NCBI RefSeq assembly: GCF_051622035.1
Contig: NC_135355.1
Location: 21,530,986-21,594,985, forward strand
Origin: Arctopsyche grandis
Taxonomy: Eukaryota > Arthropoda > Insecta > Trichoptera > Hydropsychidae
Reading direction: 5' to 3'
DNA: 64,000 nt
The notes beneath the pieces were generated by a model. The model saw only the letters and a list, made by a program, of their open reading frames with translations. It ran no database searches and was not told the origin of the DNA. Both the position numbers and the translations under genes were made by a program. Numbering within the stretch: position 1 is the stretch's first letter; the number at the start of each line of letters is the position of its first letter. Positions 35,245 to 47,957 of this stretch are shown piece after piece.

Positions 35245-36161
35245 CAGTGGTTCTTAAGTGCGGCCACCAGCGACTTAATAGTAAATAATACTAATATTTA
35301 AAAAAAAATAAATATATTTTAAAAACTACAAAAAAGTAACTTAACACTAATATTATAGAAACCATGGTCATCATTGACAAACTAAAATTATAGCGAAAAG
35401 CCTTGTGGCAGAAGTTGAAAATGACAATTTTTCAATTTTATCTTCTGTTAGTGATTTCATATATAAGATGACAGAAACAACTTCAAAATTAAAACTTAAA
35501 ATAATAGAGTGTCTTAAATATCTGAATCTGAAACTTGATAAAAGGTTCCAAGAATTGTATATTTTTAAAACTGTTTCTTTTGTATCTCCCCTTTTATTAT
35601 GATGACAAATTAAAATTTCATAGTACTACAAAATAGATTAAAATCATTTTCAGTATTGAGATTAATTAACTGGGCTAAAGTAAAATATTATTAGAAATTA
35701 GTCATGATCAAGTACTTAATAACCATTTTAATAATATTTCGGTTCAAAAATTTTGGTCGGAAATATACGTTGACAATGAAACAAACCTATATAAAGATTT
35801 GGCAACAATAAATCGCTTTATTAATATTGTCTATTTTTCCCACTACCGTATATTGCGAAAGATCATTCAGTGTAATGCACTTTATTAAAAACAAATTTAG
35901 AAACCAGCTGACAGACGCAAACTTAGAAGCAGAAATGCGGCTTGCATTGGAAGAAAGGAGTATTGAGCAATTTCCATTTGCATTATTATTAAATAAATAG
36001 ATACCAAAATGTTAAAATTTATTTTATTTTATGAATAAATTGATCCACTTTTTTTGTAACTTTAATTTATTTGATTAAATTTGGTGCGGCCACCAGACAT
36101 TTCCATGGGACCACTATTATCACCTGTGCGGCCACGGTAAAATTTCGCCTGAGAACCACTG
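35245..36161 (+). mobile_element. hAT element, internally deleted (ZBED5/SCAND3-like)
   Basis: The ends CAGTGGTTCTTAAG and CTGAGAACCACTG are inverted repeats. A perfect 8-bp duplication CACTAGAA flanks it (35237-35244 and 36162-36169). Subterminal GTGCGGCCAC occurs near both ends in inverted orientation. A remnant of the transposase C-terminus is at 35839-36000. Confidence 0.93.
35839..36000 (+). pseudogene. hAT transposase dimerisation-domain remnant
   Basis: An open stretch of 53 codons plus stop carries the hAT C-terminal signature: TVYCERSFSVMHFIKNKFRN, then LTDANLEAEMRLAL, ending at TAG. This version (YCERSFS...RNxLTDxxLE) is typical of the Buster/ZBED5-SCAND3 branch, unlike the DUF4371 type elsewhere in the window. 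A 65-aa open piece at 35405-35602 may be further upstream remnant. The catalytic core is gone. Confidence 0.8.
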
Positions 36162-36169
36162 CACTAGAA

Positions 36170-37541
36170 CGGTAGTATGTATATAACGGTAGTAAGTACT
36201 ATATACATAAGTACTATGTAAATTCCCTCTTTAAACTGCACCATATTTGGTATATAATTTAATATTGTAAGGGAGGGAGTTAAGTTGCAAATTCAGTTCA
36301 ATTCATTATTCAAATTTATTTACATCAACCGAGATCGAAAAATTAATTAATATTAACACAATTAAAACACATTAAAAAAAGTATTTATTATACATATGTT
36401 TACAGTATAATATGTACATGTATATCCTTGGTCAAGCCCACGACAGAAAACTAGTTAAAGGAAATAATGTATTATTACTTTTGTATGTTCTTCGAATTAG
36501 AAAACTTTTTCTTTTTACCAGTGCCAATAACAGAACTAACGATAATTCGTTTTACTTGTTTGTTCATAAGAATAACTTCCGAGATGAAAAATCTTTTATC
36601 GATAAAAAAGAGCGTTTAAAATTTCTGCAGAACGCTTGGCAAAAACCAATGCCGTTCGGGATATTTACGGTTGAATTTTGGTTTCAATATATTTTTTTGT
36701 GGAAATATTTTCCGAAACCTATGAAAATGTTTTAATATTTTTATGAGGCAGTATTCACAATTATCAGAAATGAACTTTAGTCAATTGTGTTAGTTTAAAT
36801 TTTTATACATACATATATATGTAGGTACATTATTTTTTACATACATATAGGTAGGTACGTACATTTTTCTGAAACTTAAAAAAGTTTATGAATCACGTTT
36901 TTATTTTAATAATGCCGTAAGAAACGATCTCCCTTTTGTTTCTTATAGATAAGTCAGCATTTTCTGAGACAATTTTATGAGAAGATATGAAATTCACTTT
37001 CATTACTATTTTTTATCAAACGAAATCCGTAAAAAGCAATCGTGAGTATCACAATAAATGCTAAAGCGCATTTCATTTCGAACATTTGGCCTTTCATAGT
37101 AGTCCCACGCCCATTCAAACAACCCACAAGAAATATCCTGATATGAGAGACAATTTTCCATAACGAAACACGAGTGAAGTCTTCCTCTAGTGGTTATCGG
37201 AAGTCGACCTCGTAGATGTTTGCCATTGAAAGCACGACAATACCAGAATAAAACGAGGCTAACTGGATGGGTGGTGGGTACTTGTCGGGAAAATCGGCGT
37301 GCTTCTCAGCGAAAGCACCTCGTCACACCAAAGTGGGATTTGCAAGCTTTTTATCGTGTGGTTTTCCTACTGTATCCTGAGCTTCATCGACCCGAATACT
37401 CCACCATAAAAAGTAAACGGTTTATTCCAGTGGTGTCCAAAGAGTAACGGAATATGTAGATCCATCGACGTGCTCTAAGATTATATCATCAAAATCAAAT
37501 TAAAAAAAAATTAAGAATGCATATTGTTTCAATATGAGATT
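36170..37541. other. Intergenic, no gene seen
   Basis: Open frames at 36412-36735 and 37190-37447 show no recognisable domain or splice context. A more GC-rich patch lies at about 37185-37330. Confidence 0.5.
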
Positions 37542-37680
37542 TCCGAAAATATTCATATCCACTTGGCAGCACTCTCGTAAGCAAGGATGCACTCGCCACT
37601 ATGACGTCACGTCATGCGTGAATATTTCCACAGTGGTCAAACAAACTGGTTCTACATGAAAATTTTCGGTGACATACACT
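37542..37680 (-). mobile_element. MITE family A fragment
   Basis: The reverse complement matches the interior of the copy at 57291-57836: CACTGTGGAAATATTCA, GCATGACGTGACGTCATAG, AGTGCTGCCA and ATGAATATTTTCGGAA. Neither terminus is present. Confidence 0.75.
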
Positions 37681-38078
37681 TCTATATAGGGTCTACGTGA
37701 CGAGACAGAATGTTAAATTACAGAAAACACAAATATCGGAAGGCAAAGATCGAAAATCGAAAGATTAAATAAAAATGGTGCATGGTAAACGGTACATACT
37801 CACTTAATTTGCGCGAGCAGGATATAACAGGAACGAGAGGAACATGCTTTTCCTCCCGTATTCTGCGCGCGCACATTAATACGGGAGGAAAAGCCTGTTC
37901 TTCTTGTTTCTGTTGTATCCTGCTCGCGCAAATTAAGTGAGTATGTACCGTATACCATGCACCTTTTTTTTTTTTGATCTTTCGACTTAAGATCTTTCGA
38001 TTTTCGATCTTTGCCTTCCGATATTTGCGTTTTCTGTAATTTAACATGCTGTCTCGTCACGGTGACCTTTCTATAAAA
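37681..38078. mobile_element. Foldback element, about 400-bp near-perfect hairpin
   Basis: The left arm 37681-37862 is the near-perfect reverse complement of 37878-38078, with a 15-nt GC-rich loop. Exact or nearly exact blocks include CGTGACGAGACAG, TTACAGAAAACAC, GGCAAAGATCGAAAATCGAA, CACTTAATTTGCGCGAGCAG and TTTTCCTCCCGTATT. The right arm has a T run and about 20 extra bases. The open frames on its minus strand reflect the palindrome, not a gene. Confidence 0.9.
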
Positions 38079-38880
38079 TATAAATAGATGGTATCGTTTA
38101 CTGCTATTTCGATACTTCATTAACACATTAAGGAACATATGAATGTGCCCATATAGAATTTACTAAATAATATTTTTGTTTACGTGCAGTGGCCGGTAAC
38201 AGTACTGGAATAAACGAAACTGTAAAGATATTATCATAAAAAATATATATTTGAAAATTCTATTAACAATTTCGTAGTCTACTGTTTAAATTAACTTTAT
38301 TTGCCTAATTTAATTTAATAAATTATTATATTAAATATACTATCTTACAAACGTAATCATAAGATAATTCATAAAAATCTTGTTAATAATTTGATTAAAT
38401 TTATTTCATAGGTAATCTCGTTATTCTGAAATTAATCTCAACAAGAATTTCAATACGATATATATATATAATACAATAGCTGGATTTCATTTCAAAGTTT
38501 TCATGATCAAAGGCTTCTGTAAAGTTTTGTGCCTTGCTCTTTTGTGAAAGCCTACAGAAACAATTCAGGTTAATTAATTACACGCTTTGTTATGAATTTC
38601 GTTCAACGTCAGCAATTAACTTGCTAAAAAGAAAATTTCACTGTATTTTTACTCCAATTTCTGATAATATACATACGTAAAAGCTATATAAATATAATAT
38701 TATAAAAAAATTATAAACCACAGTCTACCGTTATCGGGGATTCATTGATTGGAAAATCCGAAAATAAGATGTTTATCTATAGCTGTTCTCGTTCCATTTC
38801 CCTCCAGGTGGATTTGCAGCATTACTTTATACGAAATTCAACGAATATATTTCAATTTTTACTTTTTTTAATACGGATAT
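38079..38880. other. Intergenic, no gene seen
   Basis: AT-rich; nothing recognisable. Confidence 0.55.
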
Positions 38881-39105
38881 TTATGAACACTGGTCTATTA
38901 ATCGAATAATCCGACAGATGGGTTTTTCAGGCTTGAATTTTTCATATTTCACACACGACAGGCATTTATACTTAATTAATTTTCCCGACATTTTTCCGAC
39001 CGGAAAAAACGATTTCCAGGCTTCACTGCTGACAAATTGATTAAAACATTTTTTACAGATAATTTCAAACACCTCTCGTGCGTCGCGACGCAATGGATCT
39101 GTGTA
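38881..39105 (-). CDS. Candidate exon with two CxxC motifs, unknown protein
   Basis: On the minus strand an acceptor-like ATTATTTAG at about 39106 precedes an open frame starting about YTDPLRRDAREVF. It carries ICKKCFNQFV and, 30 residues later, YKCLSCVKYEKF, and ends at a stop at 38881. Two CxxC pairs at this spacing suggest a zinc ribbon or treble-clef finger. The residue composition (many K, C, F) is protein-like, but there is no partner exon in view and no family is recognised. It could be the last exon of a host gene lying at higher coordinates, or a transposon relic. Confidence 0.3.
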   Translation of the reverse strand, partial: YTDPLRRDAREVFEIICKKCFNQFVSSEAWKSFFPVGKMSGKLIKYKCLSCVKYEKFKPEKPICRIIRLIDQCS

Positions 39106-41198
<2,093 letters not shown>

Positions 41199-41211
41199 TG
41201 TATTTGTAGAA

Positions 41212-41360
41212 ATGGTCCAAAGAGAAATTACATCAAAAATATGCCTGGAAAAGAATGAATCTCATCACATTGGAGACGAGAAGAATGAGAGGCTATCTAA
41301 TCGAAGCCTATAAAATCATGAATAACCATTACAGTTGTAAAATGGTTAACCTCCTTACGT
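41212..41360 (+). pseudogene. Non-LTR retrotransposon C-terminal fragment
   Basis: Two short frames give [12 protein letters not shown] and then, after a frameshift, a block read as [16 protein letters not shown]. These correspond to the VQRRFTKRI...LERRRLRGDLIEVYKI signature after the thumb of CR1/L2/Jockey-type reverse transcriptases. The rest of the element is absent. It abuts a (TA)n array. Confidence 0.65.
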
Positions 41361-42126
41361 TTTACAAAAACACTGAGAGGTCACCCTCTCAATCTCCAAA
41401 TATATACATATATATTACAAAATAATCAGAGAATCTTTCTTTTCAAACAGAAGCCAACTTTCAAATATTCGTCTTAGTACTGATGAACTTCATTATTTTT
41501 TTCACTTTTCATTTTGCACACGCGGGCTAGAAACTTAGATATGATCAAAAATAATTTTATAAACTGCATTAAATAGGTTCACAAATAGAATATATGTATG
41601 CATGTACAAGAATAGTCGAACGATATGTAACAAATATTTATAATTTGCTTATTGCCGCCCCCAAAACATTCAAATTTCAAGACACTGGAATTTATGATAA
41701 AACAAACACGAAAGGAAGATTGCGAACAAATGCACATAGAAAAAATTGTTATTAAAATTTAATAAAGTATTCATTGATGATAATAATAGCGCCAACTATC
41801 ATAAGCTTTTTACATTACATTTTTGATATTCTTCTAACATAAATCCGAAATTCAATTTGGCTTTCTTTTTAAAACAAAAAATAAAGTTATAAAAAAAAGG
41901 AAACAAATATGTACAAAAAATTGCATGGAAAATACTGTTGATTTTAGATTTTTTTATTCAAAAGTTATCTTTGTTACCAATATTCATAGTTCTGATGCCT
42001 CAATATACATACGTAGAAAGAATTTATTTTCAGTAGTTGGAAAAAGTTTTTCCCAGATGCAATTTGTTCGCTTTGTAGTCGGAAAAGCCAAATAAAAAAA
42101 AGGTTCCGCCGGGACAGTGCTAACAC
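41361..42126. other. Intergenic, no gene seen
   Basis: AT-rich; the part adjoining the tRNA carries the T-run terminator and paired 3' flank. Confidence 0.5.
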
Positions 42127-42198
42127 TGCCGTGACCAGGAGTCGAACCTGGGTTACTACGGCCACAACGTAGGGTCCTAACCACTAGACGATCACGGC
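42127..42198 (-). tRNA. tRNA-His (GTG), second copy
   Basis: Identical in all 72 nt to the copy at 30776-30847, with the same strand, anticodon GTG and A/B boxes. The 3' trailer GTGTTAGCACTGTCCCGGC resembles the first copy's trailer and is followed by GGAACC and a run of eight T. The 5' flank CGGTTCCG is complementary to CGGAACC in the trailer, so a stem can enclose the tRNA as at the first copy, but with different base pairs. Confidence 0.93.
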
Positions 42199-43855
42199 TA
42201 TCGGAACCGTTGAGAGCACCTGGTTTATAGCAGTAATTTATATTTTGGAATCAGAACAACTGATTCAACCGGTTACACTCTATTACACTACTTTCACCTG
42301 TTACAATTACCATGAAATGTCCTACAATTCATTCTAAAAATTTATAATTAGATTTTAGTTCTTGAATAATATACAAATATTTCAAAAACAAAATAGATCA
42401 ATGAAATAAATTCCAAATTTAAAAAAATCAAAAAGTCTATGTACTTTATATTTAGTATATATTCGTATTGTATGCAAGTATCAAATGATAATGATACCGA
42501 TTGTATTTATTAAATAACACGTATATACATTCAAAACATATAATGTGCTAATACTAAAAAAAATTTCAAGGCATTCCACGTGTCTAGCCGATTTATTTAT
42601 TTGTGTATATATATGTATATTTATTAGAATTTAAATACTTACATGTTTATAAACAATATTTGTATCTTGGGTCATGCTATACATACAAGCTGTTATAATG
42701 CAACTCGTGAGACGTATTTTTTACAAGCCTCTTCTAGCTTGTTTACCCTGAAATATAATTATAGAAATCAAAAGTCAGTTCCAGAACTTTATTACCCGTG
42801 TATTCTATACATTAAAGCTATTCTATCGTAAGATTTTCTTGGAAATGGCAACATTATTTCAAGCGCATTTTTCCTACATCAGGGAAATGGAAGATTTTAC
42901 ACATGTACATATATCAATTTATACTGTAAAATTTTAAATAGCACTTTGCATATGTGCATACGTACACACATATGTACATATTTGGATGGTTTATATAAGA
43001 TGAATATTAAAAAAAAAACAATGTGAAAAAATCTCTAAAAAATTAGCGCATAAATAAAGAAACAAATTAAAAGCAATGCGATAATAATTAGCTATATATA
43101 CCCGGATATTTCAATTTTTCAATTACAGACACGTTTTAACATAATAATTTCATTTATTTATTTTTTTTTGAATTTACTGTATTTATTTCTCTGATATTAC
43201 AATGTTTTCATATTAAAGTGAGGTCTTCAAAATATACTTCGAGTCCTAATCGCACATATTTGGACAATGGCTCATTAAAACCGAAAAATATTATGTAGCG
43301 ACATCTTGCTAATATTACTTATTCGTGCATGTAGAAATGTAAAATAGTTCTAGTATTTAGTTTATGAACTTTAATTATAAAACAAATTAAAAATATGATT
43401 ATAATTATATGAATATTTTATTACCAAAAAAATAGTTTTATTTGTCATTATAAATATATACATATTGAAAATTTAAATAATATTTTTAATACGTATCGAG
43501 ACATCTATTGACAGTTTATATAAACTGTGTTGAAATATTTATAGTATTTCATACATAAATTTCAACAAAGTAACAAAGAGTGACTTAAATTTATAAAATC
43601 CAATAAGCTGAATAAATTCTTCCAATTTATTACAAGTGTATTCTGTTTTATTCGTTATCGACGAGCAGATTATGCAAGTATAATACTTCTTCGACAGTAT
43701 TATAGCTATTATAACAGTAATTCATCATGCAAGGTAAAATAGTTAAAAACACGACGGCAGGATATAAGATGGCGACATCTCATGGCTGAAAATTTTAAGA
43801 TTGGTCAAAATTGGCGATGTTCTGTGCTGCTGTCAGTAAAAAAACGTAGCCAGGA
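42199..43855. other. Intergenic, mostly no feature
   Basis: Holds repeat E copy 2 (42603-42727) and otherwise very AT-rich sequence without genes. Confidence 0.5.
42603..42727 (-). repeat. Repeat E, copy 2
   Basis: Reverse-complement partner of 27094-27205, sharing at least four long blocks in order and differing by insertions of about 10 bp. Confidence 0.8.
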
Positions 43856-44183
43856 CAGAGAAATGTAATAATAATAGTGGCTTCAGGTGTTATATTGTTG
43901 TCAAGTGACATTCTGTCCACGGACAGATCTAAATAATTTTAGCATCAGTCGTATTTGACGCTTGGTGCTCGACGTATGTCCGATAAAAACTTCTCTGTTT
44001 GTTTATATTACTCGTAAGACGGGCAAGCATCGGTAAAAATTGCACAATACATTCAAAAACACACAATAAACAACATGGGATACATTTTTATAAGTAAATT
44101 GATCCAATTGTATTCCGTGCGATGTAGAATTGACAACAATTATTTATTCGTAAGGGCCCCTCTATTCTTATTACATCTCTCTG
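43856..44183 (-). mobile_element. hAT-type MITE family B, copy 2
   Basis: The ends CAGAGAAATGTAAT and ATTACATCTCTCTG are inverted repeats. The flanks AGCCAGGA (43848-43855) and AGCCAGGG (44184-44191) form an 8-bp duplication with one mismatch. The reverse complement aligns with 14359-14714 over its whole length; the latter has about 26 extra bases containing ACGTCTCTATAAATACGC. Confidence 0.88.
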
Positions 44184-44191
44184 AGCCAGGG

Positions 44192-44914
44192 TGATCGCCA
44201 ATATTCGCCGAGCTGATGAGGGATGTTTACTGACAGGATGATTCGATGGTGTCATTATCGGTATTTAATTATGTAAGCATTTACATAATATATAGCAATG
44301 CAACCAATTGTCAGACTTTTTGTGGCATTATAATTCATTGCCATTTTAGCATAAGTAAAAAAAAATAAAAAAACATATTTATTGTTATGTACTGTGTTTT
44401 TATTTGTCATTAACATAAAAACGTAATGCTTTTTTTGTAATACAATAATAATGTTACTTTATAGGTTAAGTTTACAGGATCTAGAAATCGTTTTGCTCTA
44501 CGGTTTCATTTGTCAACTATTGCCCATGTTTTATTGTGCATACGTAACAATGAAGACTGGATAAATCTGTCTAATTCATCTTTCATATTACAACACAGAC
44601 CACCTGTCGATAAACTACATATAATCATTTCAAAATGGGCTATCAACAGGTCGTACTCGTGAATTAAAATCTTAAAATTTATAGTTCTGGACAGATCAAA
44701 GCGAACAATTATGACATACAATTTAATTGTCAAATGTTATTTGGTAATAACATTGATTACAAATCAAAAATTTTATTTGCTAAGTTCATTCAATCGACCT
44801 GCCCCTCTGATCGGTCCAGTAGAAATATAACTACTATTAAATTTACCACTAGAAATGAAGAAGGTCCCTTGGTAATATCATGGTCACTTAACTTTGTTTA
44901 CAATAGCTCTAAAC
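44192..44914. other. Intergenic, no gene seen
   Basis: AT-rich sequence; short open frames without domains. Confidence 0.5.
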
Positions 44915-45000
44915 CAGTGCTGTTCAAAGATTTTTTTAAGCTAAGTTTCATAGCCAGATAAAGTATAACAATCTTATATTTGGTCTTGTGAGCAGCACTG
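44915..45000. mobile_element. 86-bp hAT-like mini-element
   Basis: The left end CAGTGCTGTTCA and the right end TGAGCAGCACTG are inverted repeats with one mismatch. Flanks CTCTAAAC and CTCAGAAC agree at 6 of 8 positions. Too short to encode anything. Confidence 0.55.
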
Positions 45001-46299
45001 CTCAGAACTAAAATTTCATCATAAAACGTAAAATTTATTTCATTTCATATATTGATTTGAACACAAAAAATTGATAGTATTTTTATGATATAAAATATTT
45101 TGGAAAACAAATTGGATATGGAGCTTAGCATTATTTTCAGCATTTTAATGTGCTGGGCACAGGAAAATATTATGAGTTTTGACCAGATAGTAATTTGTTT
45201 TTTAGATGTTTAAGAAATAAAACCATAGTAAGACATAGTAACTTACTCCAGTTGGAATCGAACCGTTTAAATAAAATTATCTTAAAAAGAGCAAAAATGT
45301 CTACTACAAAAATAAAGTGGCTATCATCTACCTGGTCAAATTTCAAAATATACTCTACCTTCCACATAATAGTTAAATGACCATGGTGGTATTATTTCAA
45401 TATAGTGGTTGTCACTACACTAGTACTGCGGTTGATTAAAAATATAGACTCAAAAAGTGATTGCCAAGTTACACAATATAGTCCATGATTAAGCACATTA
45501 CACATATTCTAGATAAAAAGAGATTTATTTGAATATGATGAAAAAATACCTGAAAATGCCACAAATAAATGACTCCTAGATACGTAGCAATAATTCACGT
45601 ACAATTTGATAAGTGAAGGATCGAAAAACAACAGTTTTGTTTGCCACGATCGCAAGCATCAGCTATAGCAAAATGAATTTTTTGTTTATGAAACCGAGAT
45701 CAAGCAAAATATATATTCACAATGACGACAGCTCATACATGAGTTCAATGAGTTTTATTCCGTGAAACGAATGTTTGTGAATTTTAAGAATGTAACGAGT
45801 GTGCTAAGCACAATTACTAATGGAAATTAAAAACACCGAGAAATTCAAACTTGTAGGGATGTGCCACCACCCTATAATTAATATAACTCATTTCGGCAAA
45901 TTTCACTATTGGAATAAATGCTAATTTATTAAAAAATTAAAGTTCATATAATATATAAAATAATGGCCCCCGTGTGATCGAATATAAGCAACTTTCTTTT
46001 TGTATTATACCAAAAACATTACGATTAAATGATCAATCGAAATAAACATATTATTACTATCAAAAATCCACATTATTATCACTTTTTTTATAAATTTGTC
46101 TATAACAAGTTAATTCCATTTAAGTCATCCGCATTGTGAAAACACAAAACGATACAAAACGCGGACCGATTGTTGGCCGCTACTGCCTCATGTAAGGTTG
46201 AGCACATCCCACCCGGCAACGACAAAATCGGTTGCAAATTGTAACGCTAAGTACATTTTAATATTCAATAACATTTTGGTTCCGACAGCTAAAAACTAT
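45001..46299. other. Intergenic, no gene seen
   Basis: AT-rich; possible distal 3' flank of the ZMIZ-like gene. Confidence 0.45.
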
Positions 46300-47957
46300 G
46301 GATTTATACTTTATTTTGTTTTTTAATAATATATATATGTATATATATTTTATAATATGTAATTTCTATATAAATTGTTTTATTCGTTAATAATACTAGT
46401 CTAAACTGGCCATTTAATAAGTATCTGCCATGTTTTCATCGCTAATCATTATTATAATATCCTTAATTATCCATAAATATGTACAAATAATACAAATTTC
46501 AATATGACAATGTTGCAAAATAATTTAAAACGATTTTTTGCACTTTTTGATTATGTTAAAATAAAAATTACAATATTCGTTTTCTAAAGTTCACAATCAT
46601 TTCACACGACTGACGACTCGCATACAAGCAATCATACAAAGCATAAAAATTTACATTCGCGACACAAATTTATGTACAAGTTTGTATACAAAGATATGTA
46701 TATATGTATACAAACATTAAATTGGAGATTTTTAGCATATTAAGAACTTCAAAGTGTAATATATATTTTTTGCAATAGCGATTTGCAAATTTTTGAATTG
46801 TATATATTTCGCCTGCATCTCTCGATTAATAGTACATACAAATGTATGTACATATCTATATATTACTAGGAAAATTCCGCATTGAAAATGTTTTAAATAG
46901 CACCTTAAAGTTCATAGATTAGCTCCACTAGTTGTCTCATATTTGAATATAAGTAGACATACACATATCTTCGTACACATTACAAACCAACGAGAAATAT
47001 ATTACATCACTGCAAATACCGAACGTTATAGTTCTCACCGATTCAGTTTAGGAACTATAAAATCCATTCAAAAACCCTTCTTATTTCTAATATCAACATA
47101 CTAACAAACTTTAGAATGTGAAATCTAAAACATACTTTTAAGTCAGTAAATAAAATAAAATTACTAGTGAATCAATTATCAACTTTTGTGGTTTTAGCCT
47201 AGTTTGTTTAGAATGAAATGGCGGCGTATACTCCTCGGTATCATCCGCACAACACTAGGAACAGCTTCAATGTTTTCTTCACCTCTTGAGGAACTTTATT
47301 GCGCGTAACATTATGTCTATGGCCACTTTTCAGAGTTCAATCCTTGCTTTTGTTTTTCTTTTTATATCCATATCACAATGAATGTAAATAATAACACTTT
47401 TCGTGATTCGATATATTAAATTTTGATTACATCTGAGTAAAAACTTGTTATTTCATTATCAAAGAGAGCATAAATTGTTAAATATGGCCATAAAGTTCAT
47501 TACATCACACAATTGATATGTGTTTAAAAACATATCGAGGAAACTCACTTAGAAAATAGAACAGTTAATTTCACTTGCGATTATCAACTAACGATGGTTT
47601 TGGCATTCTTCAACTCAATATGAAGTGAAGATGACCATGATATTGATCCCTCAGCAATGGCGGACATTCTAATTACTGACGAAAAGTCTGTTTGTGGATC
47701 AACATCAAAATAAAAAAAAATGTTTATGTAAAGACACCACACTTATTTAGATTTTAATCATCACATTAAAGGTTAGAATTTCATTTCCGTTTTTGTAGAA
47801 AAAATTAGCAAATTTTTAATATACATATAAATCACATTTTCCATAATCAGCGAAACCGATTTTGTGTCTACATAAACAATGCGAGAATATCATCACACTC
47901 AGCATCCGATATAGTCTTAGTCTTTCGCTGGTCACGAAGGCCAGTTTTTGGGCTTAG
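46300..47957 (-). other. Probable 3' UTR region of the ZMIZ-like gene
   Basis: Lies directly downstream of the stop codon on the minus strand, has no open frame, and holds minus-strand AATAAA signals at 47295-47300 and at about 46313-46318. Which one is used cannot be told from sequence. Confidence 0.4.

Noticed and set aside
36412-36735. 107-aa plus-strand frame as a host gene
   Set aside because: It has no recognisable motif, no flanking splice sites and an AT-driven composition.
37426-37445. CAGTGGTGTCCAAAG as the start of another hAT element
   Set aside because: No matching inverted end or 8-bp duplication was found downstream.
37718-38138. Minus-strand frames of 109-112 aa
   Set aside because: They run through the foldback palindrome and read similarly on both arms; no domain and no splice context.
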